Of a stretch of DNA of 64,000 nucleotides, positions 21,001-32,187 are shown piece after piece. This DNA is from Eremomyces bilateralis CBS 781.70 (taxonomy: Eukaryota; Ascomycota; Dothideomycetes; Eremomycetales; Eremomycetaceae): assembly GCF_010015585.1 (NCBI RefSeq), contig NW_022985079.1:578548-642547 (forward strand), written 5' to 3'. The notes beneath the pieces were generated by a model, which saw only the letters and a list, made by a program, of their open reading frames with translations, did not search any database and was not told the origin of the DNA. Positions within the stretch are counted from its first letter, which is position 1; every line of letters starts with the position of its first letter. A program made the position numbers and the translations under genes.

Positions 21001-24000
21001 AGATCGTGACTTTCGTGAGCCAGTAAGCGATCCAGAAGTCTGAATATTACAGAGGTTTCCATAAATATCCATAAATAGACGTTGTATGGGACTACATGCT
21101 GACTGAGATGTATTTGTTGGGCAATTAAGGCGGTATAGTCAGGAGATTCCCATTTTTAACCAGGGCCAGCTTGAGACATTGAACTCCCCACCCTAATGCC
21201 ATGTTTTCCCAGCCTCCATGACAGCCCCTGGACGACTTGACCTCACCTCATCCTAAGGACCTATAGTCACATCACATCAGACTATCAGAGTGCCGAGAGG
21301 CGAGAGGTGACGCGCACCGCTCTTTCTTTGTACGTACCTACTTACTTTAGGAATTGGGAGCCAAGATGAGAATGATGGATGCCCTCCGTCCGCTGTCCAG
21401 ACTCCGGGCATCCGAGCCCAACTACAATCGTCATAGGGCTGGATAGCTTCCCTTCCTTCCCCGCCTATCAAACGAACCGCCTCACTCATTTCCGCCTCCG
21501 TTTCGCGTAACAAGATGGGGGAGTAAGGGAACCAGGGCCCTCCGGTGCGCTGACTTGACCGCCACGCCATGGATTGTTCGTCCTGCTGTGGAGGCGACCG
21601 TCAGAGCGAAGGGATGATGATGAAGCCCAGGAGGAGGGTTTTGCTTCTGGTATTCATGTTGGTATGATTCTACTCGAATCACCGCCCCTCCAAAACCCCT
21701 AGACGATCCGAGGCTCCCCGTCTCTCTGCCATTGCCCATCGGCATTCTTGCAGATGGAGTCTCCTGGACTACTATCCGTCTTTGTTCTTGCGACTTGCGA
21801 GGCGAAGCTTAAAGCTAGAGCATTGGCTTGTCCGCTTGGACCAGTCACATCGCCCATCATCCATCTCTCGCCCGTGAATGGTCAGCGCACTCATCTCATC
21901 AACGCCGATGTCACTCCGTGGCATTCCTCAACCTTTGTCATGACGGGAGTTATGGAGAATGCCCTAGACTCTCGTGGGTTGGTTATGATAAAATCTTCTC
22001 CCTATCAGCACTGCACGCGGCACCCTTCCTTCGTGAAAGATGCTCCCTTCTCACAGGTCTTCCTGTTCCTCTCCAGTGTCGGATCCTACCCTTTTGAAGC
22101 GGTTGTGGAAATCGAATCCGCCTGCATTTCGAGCATCAACATTGCTCACCACTTTGAATCACGACCCCGGTTTCGCCTCTTTCGATTCTAGCCCTTGTGG
22201 ACTGGCCAACTCCCGGCAACTCCTAACGTGGACCCATTCAACAGCTCTTGATCTGATTGTACAAGCAAGAAACGGAGAGCAGGACGGGCAACCGGTCCAG
22301 GCCTCTTGGACTGGATCCTTATGACAAGTGTGAAAACGCATGATCGGTTGCGGTTGTCCTCTTCCCGCCAGTCAAGCTTAGGGAGGCGGCGATACGGCAC
22401 CCAGTTGGACCATATCACGGGTTGGGATTTCGACGATACGCTCGGTTCGCACTGTAAGTCCTGCAGCAGTGATCCCGTTTCCGCCCTGAAAAGATTCTTT
22501 GTCTAGATTCCGGGTTCCTCGGAGCGGGTGGCTTGGTGCTAACGTGATCGGTTGGCGATGCAGATATGCGAGGTTCTTTCAAGCAATCTTAGCCTCAGCC
22601 GCCCATCCGAACCTTTGGGATTCAAGGTAAAATATGTCGACACGAGGAATTCTTTGAAAAAGCGCGGAGAGCTGATAAAGAAGGTTGCTGGTGGTCAACC
22701 GCAATTTCCGGGCAGATACCATCGGCATCGAGGGATTGACGATTGCTTTCGATCCTTGTCTTATCGATAATTTCATCGTCAAAGAGGAATTCCGGTGGTG
22801 TGGAACGAAGAAAGAGTAATATTTGTAAGTCTCCCCACACTCTGGCTCGGCACGGAATTCATTTCGCTGTTGCGTTCTGCCCCATCGCCGTCCCGAAATG
22901 CGTAATTCAACTCTCGCCGTCTGGCAAACCAAGAGGCTGGTGAATCATGTCTTCCACTTCTTCATCTCCCTACGTCTCGTCCGGCCTTTCGTGCCGTTCT
23001 CTCTTCCTCTATCCCAATAAATCCACTTGCCCGTGCATGATACACGATGACCTGAGCTGCGACAAAGTCCCTGCTAATCACATTCATCCGCATCGCAGAT
23101 TGGCTCTGTTCGACATCGCATTCACGATTTTCCTTCGCCGCCAAATTTGCTCTCTTCCCCTCATCTGTCAATTGGGAGGGGTTTCTCCGGCTTCACTGGA
23201 CGGGCATCTAGCCAGCGCCCACTGGCCTTTACCAGCTGCATCTATGCGACACGATTCTCCACAGGACTATGATATCGGATCGGTTGGTGGCGATCATCAA
23301 CACCTACGACGGTTGTTCGGTGCCTGGACTCGCTTGAGAGCGACGACGGCCTACTTAGTTCATGCCGCTTCTGCGCGATAGCGCATTTTAACGACTGCTT
23401 CTAAGACGAGATCAAAGAACGACGCCACAGGCGCATGGGTGGTTTCAGGCCACCAAATCCACTTTCTGGGAAGCGTATATCAATCCGCTACGATCTCTCG
23501 CCTTGCAAAATTATCCGCTTCCGTATATATTCAGTGCTGGGCAGACAGGCTGCACTACTGTGATTTCGCCTTTCCATCGGTGTTGAATCAGAGCATTCTT
23601 GGCCTTTGCTGATTCTATCAGCCTCACTGCTTTATCACTCGACCAACTCTCAACGCAGTTGGAACAAGACAAGAGCAAAGTGAAATATATCTTGCGAGAC
23701 TGTTGCGGCATTGGATCCCCAAGTCTATCAACAGAAGAGCCGCGTGGACGAGGACCGAAGTCCCGACTACATTCCAAACAGGACCGCACCTGCGACACGA
23801 TTCAGTCCGAAGTGGAAAATATATAGTGAGTCGGCAATTTTTCTAATTCGCCCGGAGTGGAAATTCGCCTTGTTTTTGTTTGGACGTATCGACTAAGCGT
23901 GGCTGTACCCGCTGCTGCCTGGTCCGGATATCCGCCTTGAATTGTCATATTACCCCTGTCATCCTTCGCGAACAACTATTCATATACATTTATTGCACTG

Positions 24001-24133
24001 CCCAATAGACGCGCATCAAGTCTAATTTAACATCCAATCAGCTCTAGAAATTTATCGCCGCCTCGCAAAGGGGTGAGGAGGACCGCCTCTCCACAGTGAC
24101 TGTTGGAAGGCTTCCAATCTCTGGTCCCTTTCC
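18092..24133. other. Six-kilobase gene-free region upstream of medA
   Basis: No reading frame here resembles a known protein; the longest, for example 21748-22191 and 22947-23381 (plus), are composition-driven. The stretch around 19660-20000 is A/T-rich. Intron-like acceptors occur before ATGs, such as a pyrimidine tract and TTGCAG just before 21755. The region is best read as the regulatory and possibly transcribed leader region of medA. A. nidulans medA is known for a long, uORF-bearing leader, so this fits the family, but no transcript boundary can be seen. Confidence 0.5.
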
Positions 24134-26697
24134 ATGTCTGAGTCGCAGGAGTCATATGTGTACGGTAAGTCAGCTCCAAGAATTGTGCGAGCCTCGATCT
24201 AGTGCTCTGTCGGATTCTCGGTATCGGGGAGATCGATTTTGGATCGCTCCTGGAACATGCATGAGATGGACGTCCTAACGGGCCGCATAGATTATGGCGC
24301 CACGCGATCGACCGCATCTACGGAGAGCAGCTTCACCATCCCGGCACCACATCCAATCCAGCCGTCGCCCTATTTGGCGCATGTGCCCGGGTTGGGCAGT
24401 GAGAGCGGGACTAGGGGTGGTGGTGGGAGTGGCAGCGGAGGTGAGGTGGGGCGGGGTCCCCATGCAACGGGAAGAGACACGATTGGCGAAGGGCCCAGTG
24501 CCCTACTAGGACGCGAGGTCGACACACCCCATGCTCAGCCGCCCGGGCAGATGCCCGCCCTCCCAAGCTATCATCCTGCGCGTGATGAGGGCCCTGCCTA
24601 CATCCCTCACGCGTACACTCCGCATACATTTATTCCTCCCAGGCCGCAAGCTCGGGATGTTCTGGAAATCTTGTCCTATGCACCGTCCAAAGCCCTACAT
24701 GGAGAACGCATCTACATCCGCGTCCGAACCGGTTACGACCTGTACTCTCCCCGCCGCACGGCTCTCACCATCATGTTTGCAACTCGTCGTTGTGACACCG
24801 CCATCACAAAGAATGGCTCAGACGGTGTCTACTATGACTACACACTTTCGACGGACATCCCGTCCTTCGACACGACGGGGTGGTATGAAGGCCAGATGCC
24901 TCTGTACTTGAGCGTGGAAGACGAAGGCGGCCAGAGCGTGCGGGTCGTCGAGGTGGGCGACTTTACCTACCTCGATGCGTCGGCACTCCCTCACCATTCC
25001 TCTCATGAGGCCATCGCACGAAAACGAAAGGTCTCCCCGGAACCGGAAGGGTACAGAAGTTCACCCCATCATTTGAAACGCGTGGCAAGCCAACAACAAT
25101 TGAGTAGAACTTCTCGCGATCTTGGAGCGGCTTATCGACCGCTGTCTCAATCTCCGTACGCTCGCCCGGCGGTCCCATCTTATAGTATGTCTGCGGCTCA
25201 CTCCGGGGATCGAGTACCACCTCCCTATTCTCGACGCGCCGTTTCCTACCACTACCCCCCATCAGCAGGCCCCGTTTCGCATGGAGCGCAGGCACCATCC
25301 CCATCATACAGTCCATACTCGACGGCCAGTCGTCCAAGTCAAAGCCCTGCCTTGGCCGTGGTACCTCCCGCTCCTTCTGGTCCAGCGTTGACGCCAGCGT
25401 CACTCGGGTCGAATCCGCCACTGGTACGGACCACGACTCTACAACCGCCCTCCGCTCCGGTTGGACTGGTGCATCCAGGATTCAACCCCTATGCCATCTA
25501 CCCGAACGCTCGTGCAATGCTCAAGATCGATGGTGATCTGGACTCCATGACCCAGAACTGGAACCGAGCTGAACTCGACGCCCGGCGACGATTGGTGCAG
25601 TTCACCCGTTCTCAGGCCGGGAGCACCATCATAACTTTATTCCGACCGGTCTCACCCGAGGAACGTGCGCCGAATTCCATCTGCATCAGCTGCATTTTGT
25701 GGGAAGAGAGACAGGAGTACTTCGTCACCAGCGTGGACACCATCTACTTGTTGGAGTCGCTTGTCGCCGTGCGCTTCACCGTCGAGGAAAAAAACCGCAT
25801 CCGACGCAACTTGGAGGGCTTCCGACCACTGACAGTTGCCAAATCCAAAGCTGACAGCGAAGACTTTTTCAAGTTGATCATGGGCTTTCCCAATCCCAAA
25901 CCCCGCAATATTGAGAAGGATGTGAAGGTGTTTCCGTGGAAGATTCTTGAACAGGCACTGAAGAAAATCATCAGCAAATATGTAAGGACCCCAGTTTTCA
26001 CCATTCCTCACGATTCGGCTGTCCTACCGATTGAAGGGATATTCACTAATGATTCCACCAGTCTGCGAGCTACTCCTCCACGGCGGGTGCGTTGCCATCG
26101 GTTGGACCGAACAGTTACGTCGGTCCCTCATACAGCGCCCGGGATTCTTCTCCCGTCTCTGCCCCTCGCATTCCGCCATACCAGATCACTGCGCAGGGTC
26201 CCGACTCTGCGCCGCTGATCCGCCATTCTTCGCAACAAATGCATCGATCTCCAGCCATGTATTCTCCGCGCACCACTACCGATTCCGGCCTTGGTCAGTC
26301 GTTGACAAGCAGCGGCGGCTTAGCAACATACGGAACCGATATCCGAAGTCAAAGCGGACTTGGACATCAATCCAGTGGGTATGGGGCGAGCTACGGAGCA
26401 CTCCAAGGATGGCAGGCGACGAGCAATCCGACCCTCTCTCCGGGATTGCCGGCTGGTGGCACATATGGATACGGAGCACGGTCGTCCTGGGATCTTGCTT
26501 CATACATCGACACTGGGACCAACACGACGACTGGAGCAGCGTCTAACATCTTCTCGGAAGGCGGTTCGATCAGGACGCCCAGTACGGACCCTGGCGGCCA
26601 TGGACCAGGGTACGCGCCAGCGCCTTACACGGGTGGAAGCAGTGCGTATGGTCTGGGATATGGTCAGCGGACGCCAAGCTCATCATCGAGACCATGA
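24134..26697 (+). CDS. medA: Medusa (MedA) developmental regulator
   Basis: Three exons, 24134-24164, 24291-25981 and 26062-26697, with introns of 126 bp (branch CTAAC, end GCATAG) and 80 bp; 785 residues starting MSESQESYVYD. Residues about 129-240 form a conserved beta-rich domain (ARDVLEILSYAPSKALHGER to VGDFTYLD). A Pro/Ser/Tyr-rich linker follows with KRKVSPEPEG (possible nuclear signal). The family hallmark domain, about 408-574, runs from NPYAIYPNARAMLKIDGDLD through ISCILWEERQEYFVTSVD and EEKNRIRRNLEGFRPLTV to FPWKILEQALKKIISKY. The tail is Gly/Ser/Tyr-rich and disordered. MedA (A. nidulans), Acr1 (Magnaporthe) and Ren1 (Fusarium) control conidiophore morphology and conidiation, and adherence or virulence in some species. 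No DNA-binding motif of a standard class is visible. Confidence 0.9.
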
Positions 26698-28481
26698 TGA
26701 ACTTCATCACCGGTTCATTGTCCCTTGACTCATGCGCATGTCTCGATGACGATGGTGATGTCGAAACTGTACCAGAACCCGGACACCAGCAGCGCGTTGG
26801 CTGGCAATACCGGACTACATCTGCACTCTCGGCCTTGATATCCGACCGGACACGAGATTTATTGACCAGCTGGACGATAATATTTTGGCGCTAATAGCTG
26901 CAGACGAGTAGCGGTGGAGTGTTGAAGTTGTGCTGTGGTGGGGGACGCATCCTGGTCGAACTGTGCGTGTGATCTGCAAGCTGCTTCAGTGGTCGCGGGG
27001 GTTCTGCGGTTCACAGCCAAGACTCCGATATCTCATCCACACCCACACCAAACACCGACACTGCAGCTATTTGCAACCCGACACTGGACTTCCAATTCTC
27101 GCCGAACTCGATTTCCACCGTCAGGTTCTGTTCGCTTCGATTCCCATCGAGATCAACTTAAGCCATCCACCCTCGAACCAACCACAGAATAAGTCATCGC
27201 CGTGTCGGTGAGACGCGTCAGCTGGCCCGCCTGACTGACGGAATGGCTGCCAAATATACCTTCAGAGCCCGCTATTGTCGCGGTCAGATCCATCGGTCAT
27301 CTGCCCCTACTTACCACCCTCCATTCCACCCTACCCCATCCGTCTACAATTTACTCTTTGGTCACTAGACTCGATCTCCTCTACCGCACGCGCGTTTTCC
27401 TATCCCAAGGTCTCAGCGTCACCGGTCGGGTGTTCAATATCCGACATGTCTTCTCGTCCCGCCCCATTGCCGATGTCGGGCATCTCATCTTAAGCCTAAC
27501 GAGCGGAACTTGCCTCTTTCTCCCTTTCCTCTACGTCAACTGATGGCATAGCGCCTCATTCTCCGTTTCATCATTATAGCCGGTCCGGTCGGTTTATTGT
27601 TTGCTCCTCTTTATTATGCATCGAGATACCTGTAGGGCGAGCACAGCCGTGGATTATTCCTTTCTGACTTTCCGACGCATCAACATCAGGCTCTCCGTTT
27701 CATGTATTTTCACCCTTCCCAGTCATGCGCTCATGTTATCCTGGAGTCCGGAATAACGATGTGGTTCTGGGCAGGTTATGACCCTCCCATACGGCGCCCT
27801 CTCTGAGGCGTTGCCGGCACGTATCTTTTCACGGCGCGCAACACACAGGGTGTATTTTTCTTCACATTGAAGAAGTCATAGAAGCGATCTGCATAGCATG
27901 GCCAATGGGTTATCTAGAATGGTTAGTCTCTGGCGGCAGAGCATTTCCGCAATAGCGCGGACATGAGATGGCGTCCTTTTCGGGGGGGTTTTAGCCCACA
28001 TGGGACATTCGGCGAGGCGTCGTTTGTGTTTTCTATTCTTCTTTCATGCATTCTGGTCGTCGGATCGATCCTTTCAGCTCAGTGTACTTCAGACAAGATA
28101 TCTGGCAGCCTCACGGCTATTGAGGGCGCTTTAACATTTTCTCTCGCTTCAATATGACTGCAATTGTCAAGGCGAGGACATAATTTAGTAATAACGATAT
28201 TATCATCATCCACCGTGACCTTTTGTTCAGTGCCAACTCAATCAATAAAGCGGTATTTCGCAAACCTCTTCTCTCACATCTGTGATTACACGCTACCTTC
28301 ATTACGCAATCGACCCTTACAGCTTGGACGCAAACATTATGTATAATGATGGGAGACTAGAAAGTAAGCGAATGATCATCGAATTGCCGCGAGCAATACA
28401 ATTACCAACAAGAACGAAAGAGATCAGAGATCTTGGTTCCGAAATTGGCGTACATTGCTGTCAAAGCCTGATTGACCAAAA
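26698..28481. other. Intergenic region between convergent medA and the basic nuclear-protein gene
   Basis: 1.8 kb containing both 3' flanks. It is rich in pyrimidine tracts with only short random frames. An independent non-coding transcript cannot be excluded; nothing specific is seen. Confidence 0.5.
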
Positions 28482-29909
28482 TCACCACCCGCCTCCTCCC
28501 CATCGAGCCCGGTTCTCGTAGTTGTAGTTATCCTCATTGTACCCGTCCCACTCGTTTTTCATATCACGAAAGCTTCTTTCGGGCTCGTCCCCTTTCTCTC
28601 CTTCGAAGTGAGCATTACCGTAGCAGTTAATCTTCCCCTCAATCCTACCGTCCCTCAGAAACCGGATCCAACCGTGATTCCCTGGCCCAAATGACATCAC
28701 CCCCTCTCCGTTCTCTCGCCCTCGCCAAGTGAACTCGAATTTCTCATCAGACGCTTCATACGGTCGCCGGGGGATGCACAAGATGCCCGAATATGCACCG
28801 AAATCGTACGCGCCCCAGACAAAGGTCCCTGCGAGACAAAGACTTAGCGTAAACTCGTCCGCATTATACTGACTCCACTGATCGAGATCCGGGCAGTGGA
28901 GGTAGTATGTTCCATTGATCATGCCGAGCGGCCCATCGACCTCTGGATCGCTGTCCGAATCCTGTGGAATGGAATCGTCGTCGTAGCCGTAGCCGTCGGA
29001 ATCCCTTTGAGAGCTGTAGTGGTTGTCGCGCCCCTCCTCCACTTCAAGATAACCATAGCCACTCGAGCGGCCTTGCGAACTGTAGTTCTCATCGCTCTCG
29101 TCTATTTCCGGGAACGCGAGCTCCTCTCGAGGTGCGACTGTTGCGCGTCCGGTACCACCACGACGCGCGAACGCCCCACGTCTAGCCGTTTGCTTCGGTC
29201 GTCCCGCCGTTGTTTCAGACGCGTTTGGCAGACTCGGCGTGGTTGTGGCTCTCTGCGAGGTTCCGCCCCGGGCGACGCGACCTGTGCCTCGTCTCGCGGT
29301 CTGGCGCAGACGAGGCGCTGCAGCAGTCGACGCTTCGCCTCGCTTCGCGGTGGGCGTAGGCCGGGCGGAACCAGTGGACTTATCCTTCGCTCCACTCTTC
29401 GAACTCAAGGCAGCAGGCTCTAATATCTGAACTGTCGGTTTCTGTTTCTTCTTCGATGATTCTGCAGGGAGCGGAGCGCTGCTGTCATCGCTGCGTCCCC
29501 TCTTCTTCGTCGTCGACTTAGATGCAACCTTCTGAGTCGTGGGTGCTTTCTTCACAGCGCGGGTTTGCGATTGCCATTCTTTCTTTAATTCCTTCTCATA
29601 ACGGGCGATCTCAGCTGGGACTTTCAGCGACGCTGCATTCACCGCATCCAACAATCGAGATTTGGCGACTGCTTTGGTCTTCGAGGCGACAAGGCCGTAG
29701 TGCATCAATTGAGCCTCGTACCAGTGAGCAACAGGGTCCTTGTCAATGGTCGCCCCGGCCTTGGAGGTGGGGTCGGCAGGATGGAAAAGTGCCTTGAGTT
29801 CCACGATGGCAGCGCGACGATGTCGTTGTCCATTGCTAGCTTCAGCGTAAAACGTGTTGTCATTGTAATGGAAGGCGGACTTTGGATAGCTAACGCATTT
29901 TGGAGGCAT
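28482..29909 (-). CDS. Basic nuclear-type protein with H3-tail-like motifs, unknown function
   Basis: Single exon, 475 residues. Residues 1-115 are a compact, mostly helical domain (SYPKSAFHYNDNTFYAEASN, then RRAAIVELKALFHPAD and SRLLDAVNAASLKVPAEI). Residues about 115-280 are a very basic, Ala/Thr/Arg-rich region with KKRGR and KKKQK signals and two motifs RQTARRG and KQTARRG, followed by GGTSQRATT and GGTGRATV. Residues about 280-335 are acidic with SSQ/GYGY pieces. The C-terminal 140 residues are beta-rich and aromatic (GTYYLHCPDLDQWSQY, GTFVWGAYDFGAYSGIL, FEFTWRGRENGEG, GWIRFLRDGRIEGKINCYG). The architecture suggests a chromatin-associated protein with a globular C-terminal domain. I do not recognise a named family. 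Confidence 0.8.
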   Translation of the reverse strand: MPPKCVSYPKSAFHYNDNTFYAEASNGQRHRRAAIVELKALFHPADPTSKAGATIDKDPVAHWYEAQLMHYGLVASKTKAVAKSRLLDAVNAASLKVPAEIARYEKELKKEWQSQTRAVKKAPTTQKVASKSTTKKRGRSDDSSAPLPAESSKKKQKPTVQILEPAALSSKSGAKDKSTGSARPTPTAKRGEASTAAAPRLRQTARRGTGRVARGGTSQRATTTPSLPNASETTAGRPKQTARRGAFARRGGTGRATVAPREELAFPEIDESDENYSSQGRSSGYGYLEVEEGRDNHYSSQRDSDGYGYDDDSIPQDSDSDPEVDGPLGMINGTYYLHCPDLDQWSQYNADEFTLSLCLAGTFVWGAYDFGAYSGILCIPRRPYEASDEKFEFTWRGRENGEGVMSFGPGNHGWIRFLRDGRIEGKINCYGNAHFEGEKGDEPERSFRDMKNEWDGYNEDNYNYENRARWGGGGW

Positions 29910-30774
29910 CGTGTGACTTGAGGTCTAGATACGAGTGGTCCGATGCTTGCGGGACGTGCCGACTGTCGAGATTTGAATAGAACAGTATTCAGTAGCAATA
30001 AGATGCCGAATCCTAGGCTTCAGAGTTCGTCGGATCTTCGGAACATCGGGGGTATCCAGGAGTTGCGACGTCAGATCGGGAGATTCCCAGGTTCAGGCTT
30101 CCAGGGTTCTTCTCCACCAATTGCACGGTTCGGAATTAGATGATTTGACGCTAATTCTGGATGTGATAGCTCAAGTGCCCGACGTCTTCTCCAGACTCCG
30201 ATATCTGTAGGTCTGCTCGTATCAAGATCCAGCCTCCGCTGCAAACAGTTTCCGGTCTCAGCCCGTAACACAGCGGCGGCCTTGAAAAACAGGCGTATTC
30301 GTATGTGAGCCAATTAGTACCAATGAAAATAAGAATCAGGGAGAGATCCAAGCTGCAAGAAGTGGAGGAAAGCGAGGAGGATTGTCAGGGATCTAACGGC
30401 GGAAATGGCGCCAGGCAAACGAAGACAAGACGGCAACGATGCTTTTGTGCGACGGGACAGTTCTCTCCAACCAGGATGTGGGGGAATTGAGATCAAGATC
30501 GAAAGATAAAGCGGGAACAGGAATGGGAGATAATGACGGGAATATACAGGAGAAATCCATCATGGAGTTGGCGATGGATGTCATACGTCCTGATGGATTC
30601 ACCTCCATCGCGTCGTCCTCTACCACGACGCATCAGCTGCTAACACATTCAATGCAACTATTATCGTCTTCTTCATCTATTTAATCCGTCTCTTTCCTCC
30701 AACACCGACTTCTAATTCCCCATCCCCAACCCATCTCCGTCCATTTTCCTCAAGTCACAACGGGTTCCTCAATC
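29910..30774. other. Divergent promoter region
   Basis: 865 bases between the basic nuclear-protein gene (minus) and the coiled-coil gene (plus). A TATTTAA element near 30678 and a C/T-rich leader precede the plus-strand start. Otherwise nothing recognised. Confidence 0.55.
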
Positions 30775-32187
30775 ATGCCAGTAAAGCCACGACCTCTACC
30801 CTCTGAGTCTGAATCCGACTCTGATACGGAGATCAACACGGAAGAGGCCTCATCGGATTCCAATCAAGAATCAAACAGCGATGCCGAAGAGTCTGGGTTT
30901 GAAAACTCGACTGACTCCTCTGGAGATGAAGCAGATATCAAGCCGCCGCCCAAATCCAAACCAAAAGTGGTCGTGGACCACGCTCAACCATCCACAGGGA
31001 TGGACCACGTTCCTGAATCCAGAAACTATGGTGCCAACTCGAAAGAGGTATGCCTTCGCACCATCCTACAGATAAGGTCAGTACAAGAACACATGGCGCT
31101 AACGTCTCTTGAACCCACAGACATCGAACCCACCAAATGCTAATTATGCGTCTGAGTTTGACCAGAACAAGCGCAAGAGGGCCGAGGAACATGTCATTAC
31201 CGGTTCTACTAAGAAAGCAAAGCGAGCCGACCCGAGCGGAACCGGTATGGACCTTGTGGGGGGAGCAATCACCACCGGAGATGGCACTGGACCCTCCGTC
31301 ACTGGGGAATCCATGGCCTTGCCGGAGCTTCGTGCTCAAATGTTGGCATTGTACCCACAACTAAAGTTTCTCGAGGGAGTCTCCGATCATCTCCTTGAAC
31401 CACGGTCAACACATGCTACGATGGACTTTGCGCACCGTCTCAAAGTTGAGAGCCGTGTCCAGGTGCTGGAAATATTCACGCGTCACATTTTTGCGGAACT
31501 CGAACAGTCGCGCGACGTTCAAGAGAAGCTCGCTTCGAGGTTACAGGACGCATCGCAACGAACCGATGCTTTGGAGGCCGAACATGGCAATGTCCTGTCT
31601 AGCATCGATAACTTGAAAGAGGACGCCGCCTCTTGGATGCGACACGGACCATAGTCGTAGAATCGCATACCATTGCCAATGGGATCCGAGAGGAGATGGG
31701 TCATTTGAAGGGAGGCATTCACGAGTCAATTTCCAACTCGGACAGGAAAAATGGAATGGCCATCCGAAGGCTCAAGGAGATGCAGATCGCTACGGCGGCC
31801 CACCTGACCTCCTTGGAGCAGTCAACGACGCAACTGGACCGTGAAGAGGCGTATGAATCCGAGGAGGAAGTCAGGTTCATGGTCGAAGACCTCCAAGACC
31901 AGATGGCGGCAGTGGAGGAGACGAATGGGGAGCAGCAAACGAAGATGTCTCGCGTTGTCGAGAGCCTGGACGTACTTGACCGCGAGGACCTTCCCGAGCG
32001 GATGATGGCAGTAGAGGAGGTGACTGGGGAGCAGGGAACCAACGTGTCCCACGTTGTTGAGCGCGTGAACCTTCTTGCTCGCGACAAAGATACGTATGAG
32101 GCTGCGTTGGCGATGGAAAGCAATTTGGATCACATCAATCGTCGCCTCAACTTTGCTGAAAAGGGGCTGAGGGACGTGCAGAGGTAG
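30775..32187 (+). CDS. Acidic coiled-coil protein with apparent one-base frameshift
   Basis: Exon 1 is 30775-31047. A 73-bp intron (GTATGC..CCACAG, branch GCTAAC) ends at 31120. Exon 2 starts TSNPPNANYASEFDQNKRKR. Exon 2 reads in one frame to a TAG at 31652-31654, while the downstream coding continues in another frame opened at 31612 and ending at 32187. Restoring one base gives 446 residues and a spliced length divisible by three. Residues 1-90 are Ser/Asp/Glu-rich and disordered; RKRAEEH..STKKAKRAD is a likely nuclear signal. From about residue 200 onward long heptad coiled coils dominate, with two tandem 33-residue units (31891-31989, 31990-32088; AVEE-TGEQ-T-VS-VVE). No known family. The break could be an assembly error, a real mutation or an unrecognised intron. 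Confidence 0.6.
31891..32088 (+). repeat. Tandem pair of 99-bp coding repeats
   Basis: Two adjacent 33-codon units in the coiled-coil gene share the pattern M-AVEE-x-x-GEQ-x-T-x-x-S-x-VVE-x-x-x-L-x-R. This indicates an in-frame duplication that adds 33 residues, not an exact multiple of seven, so the heptad register shifts or contains a skip. Confidence 0.7.

Noticed and set aside
21748-22191. 147-codon plus-strand frame upstream of medA
   Set aside because: No domain, no conserved motif; treated as leader or intergenic DNA.
22947-23381. 144-codon plus-strand frame upstream of medA
   Set aside because: Composition typical of non-coding DNA, no protein similarity seen.
24239-26218. MedA read as a velvet-family protein
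   Set aside because: The beta-rich N-terminal part was considered, but the LKIDGDLD...FPWKIL domain is the Medusa hallmark and velvet motifs are missing.
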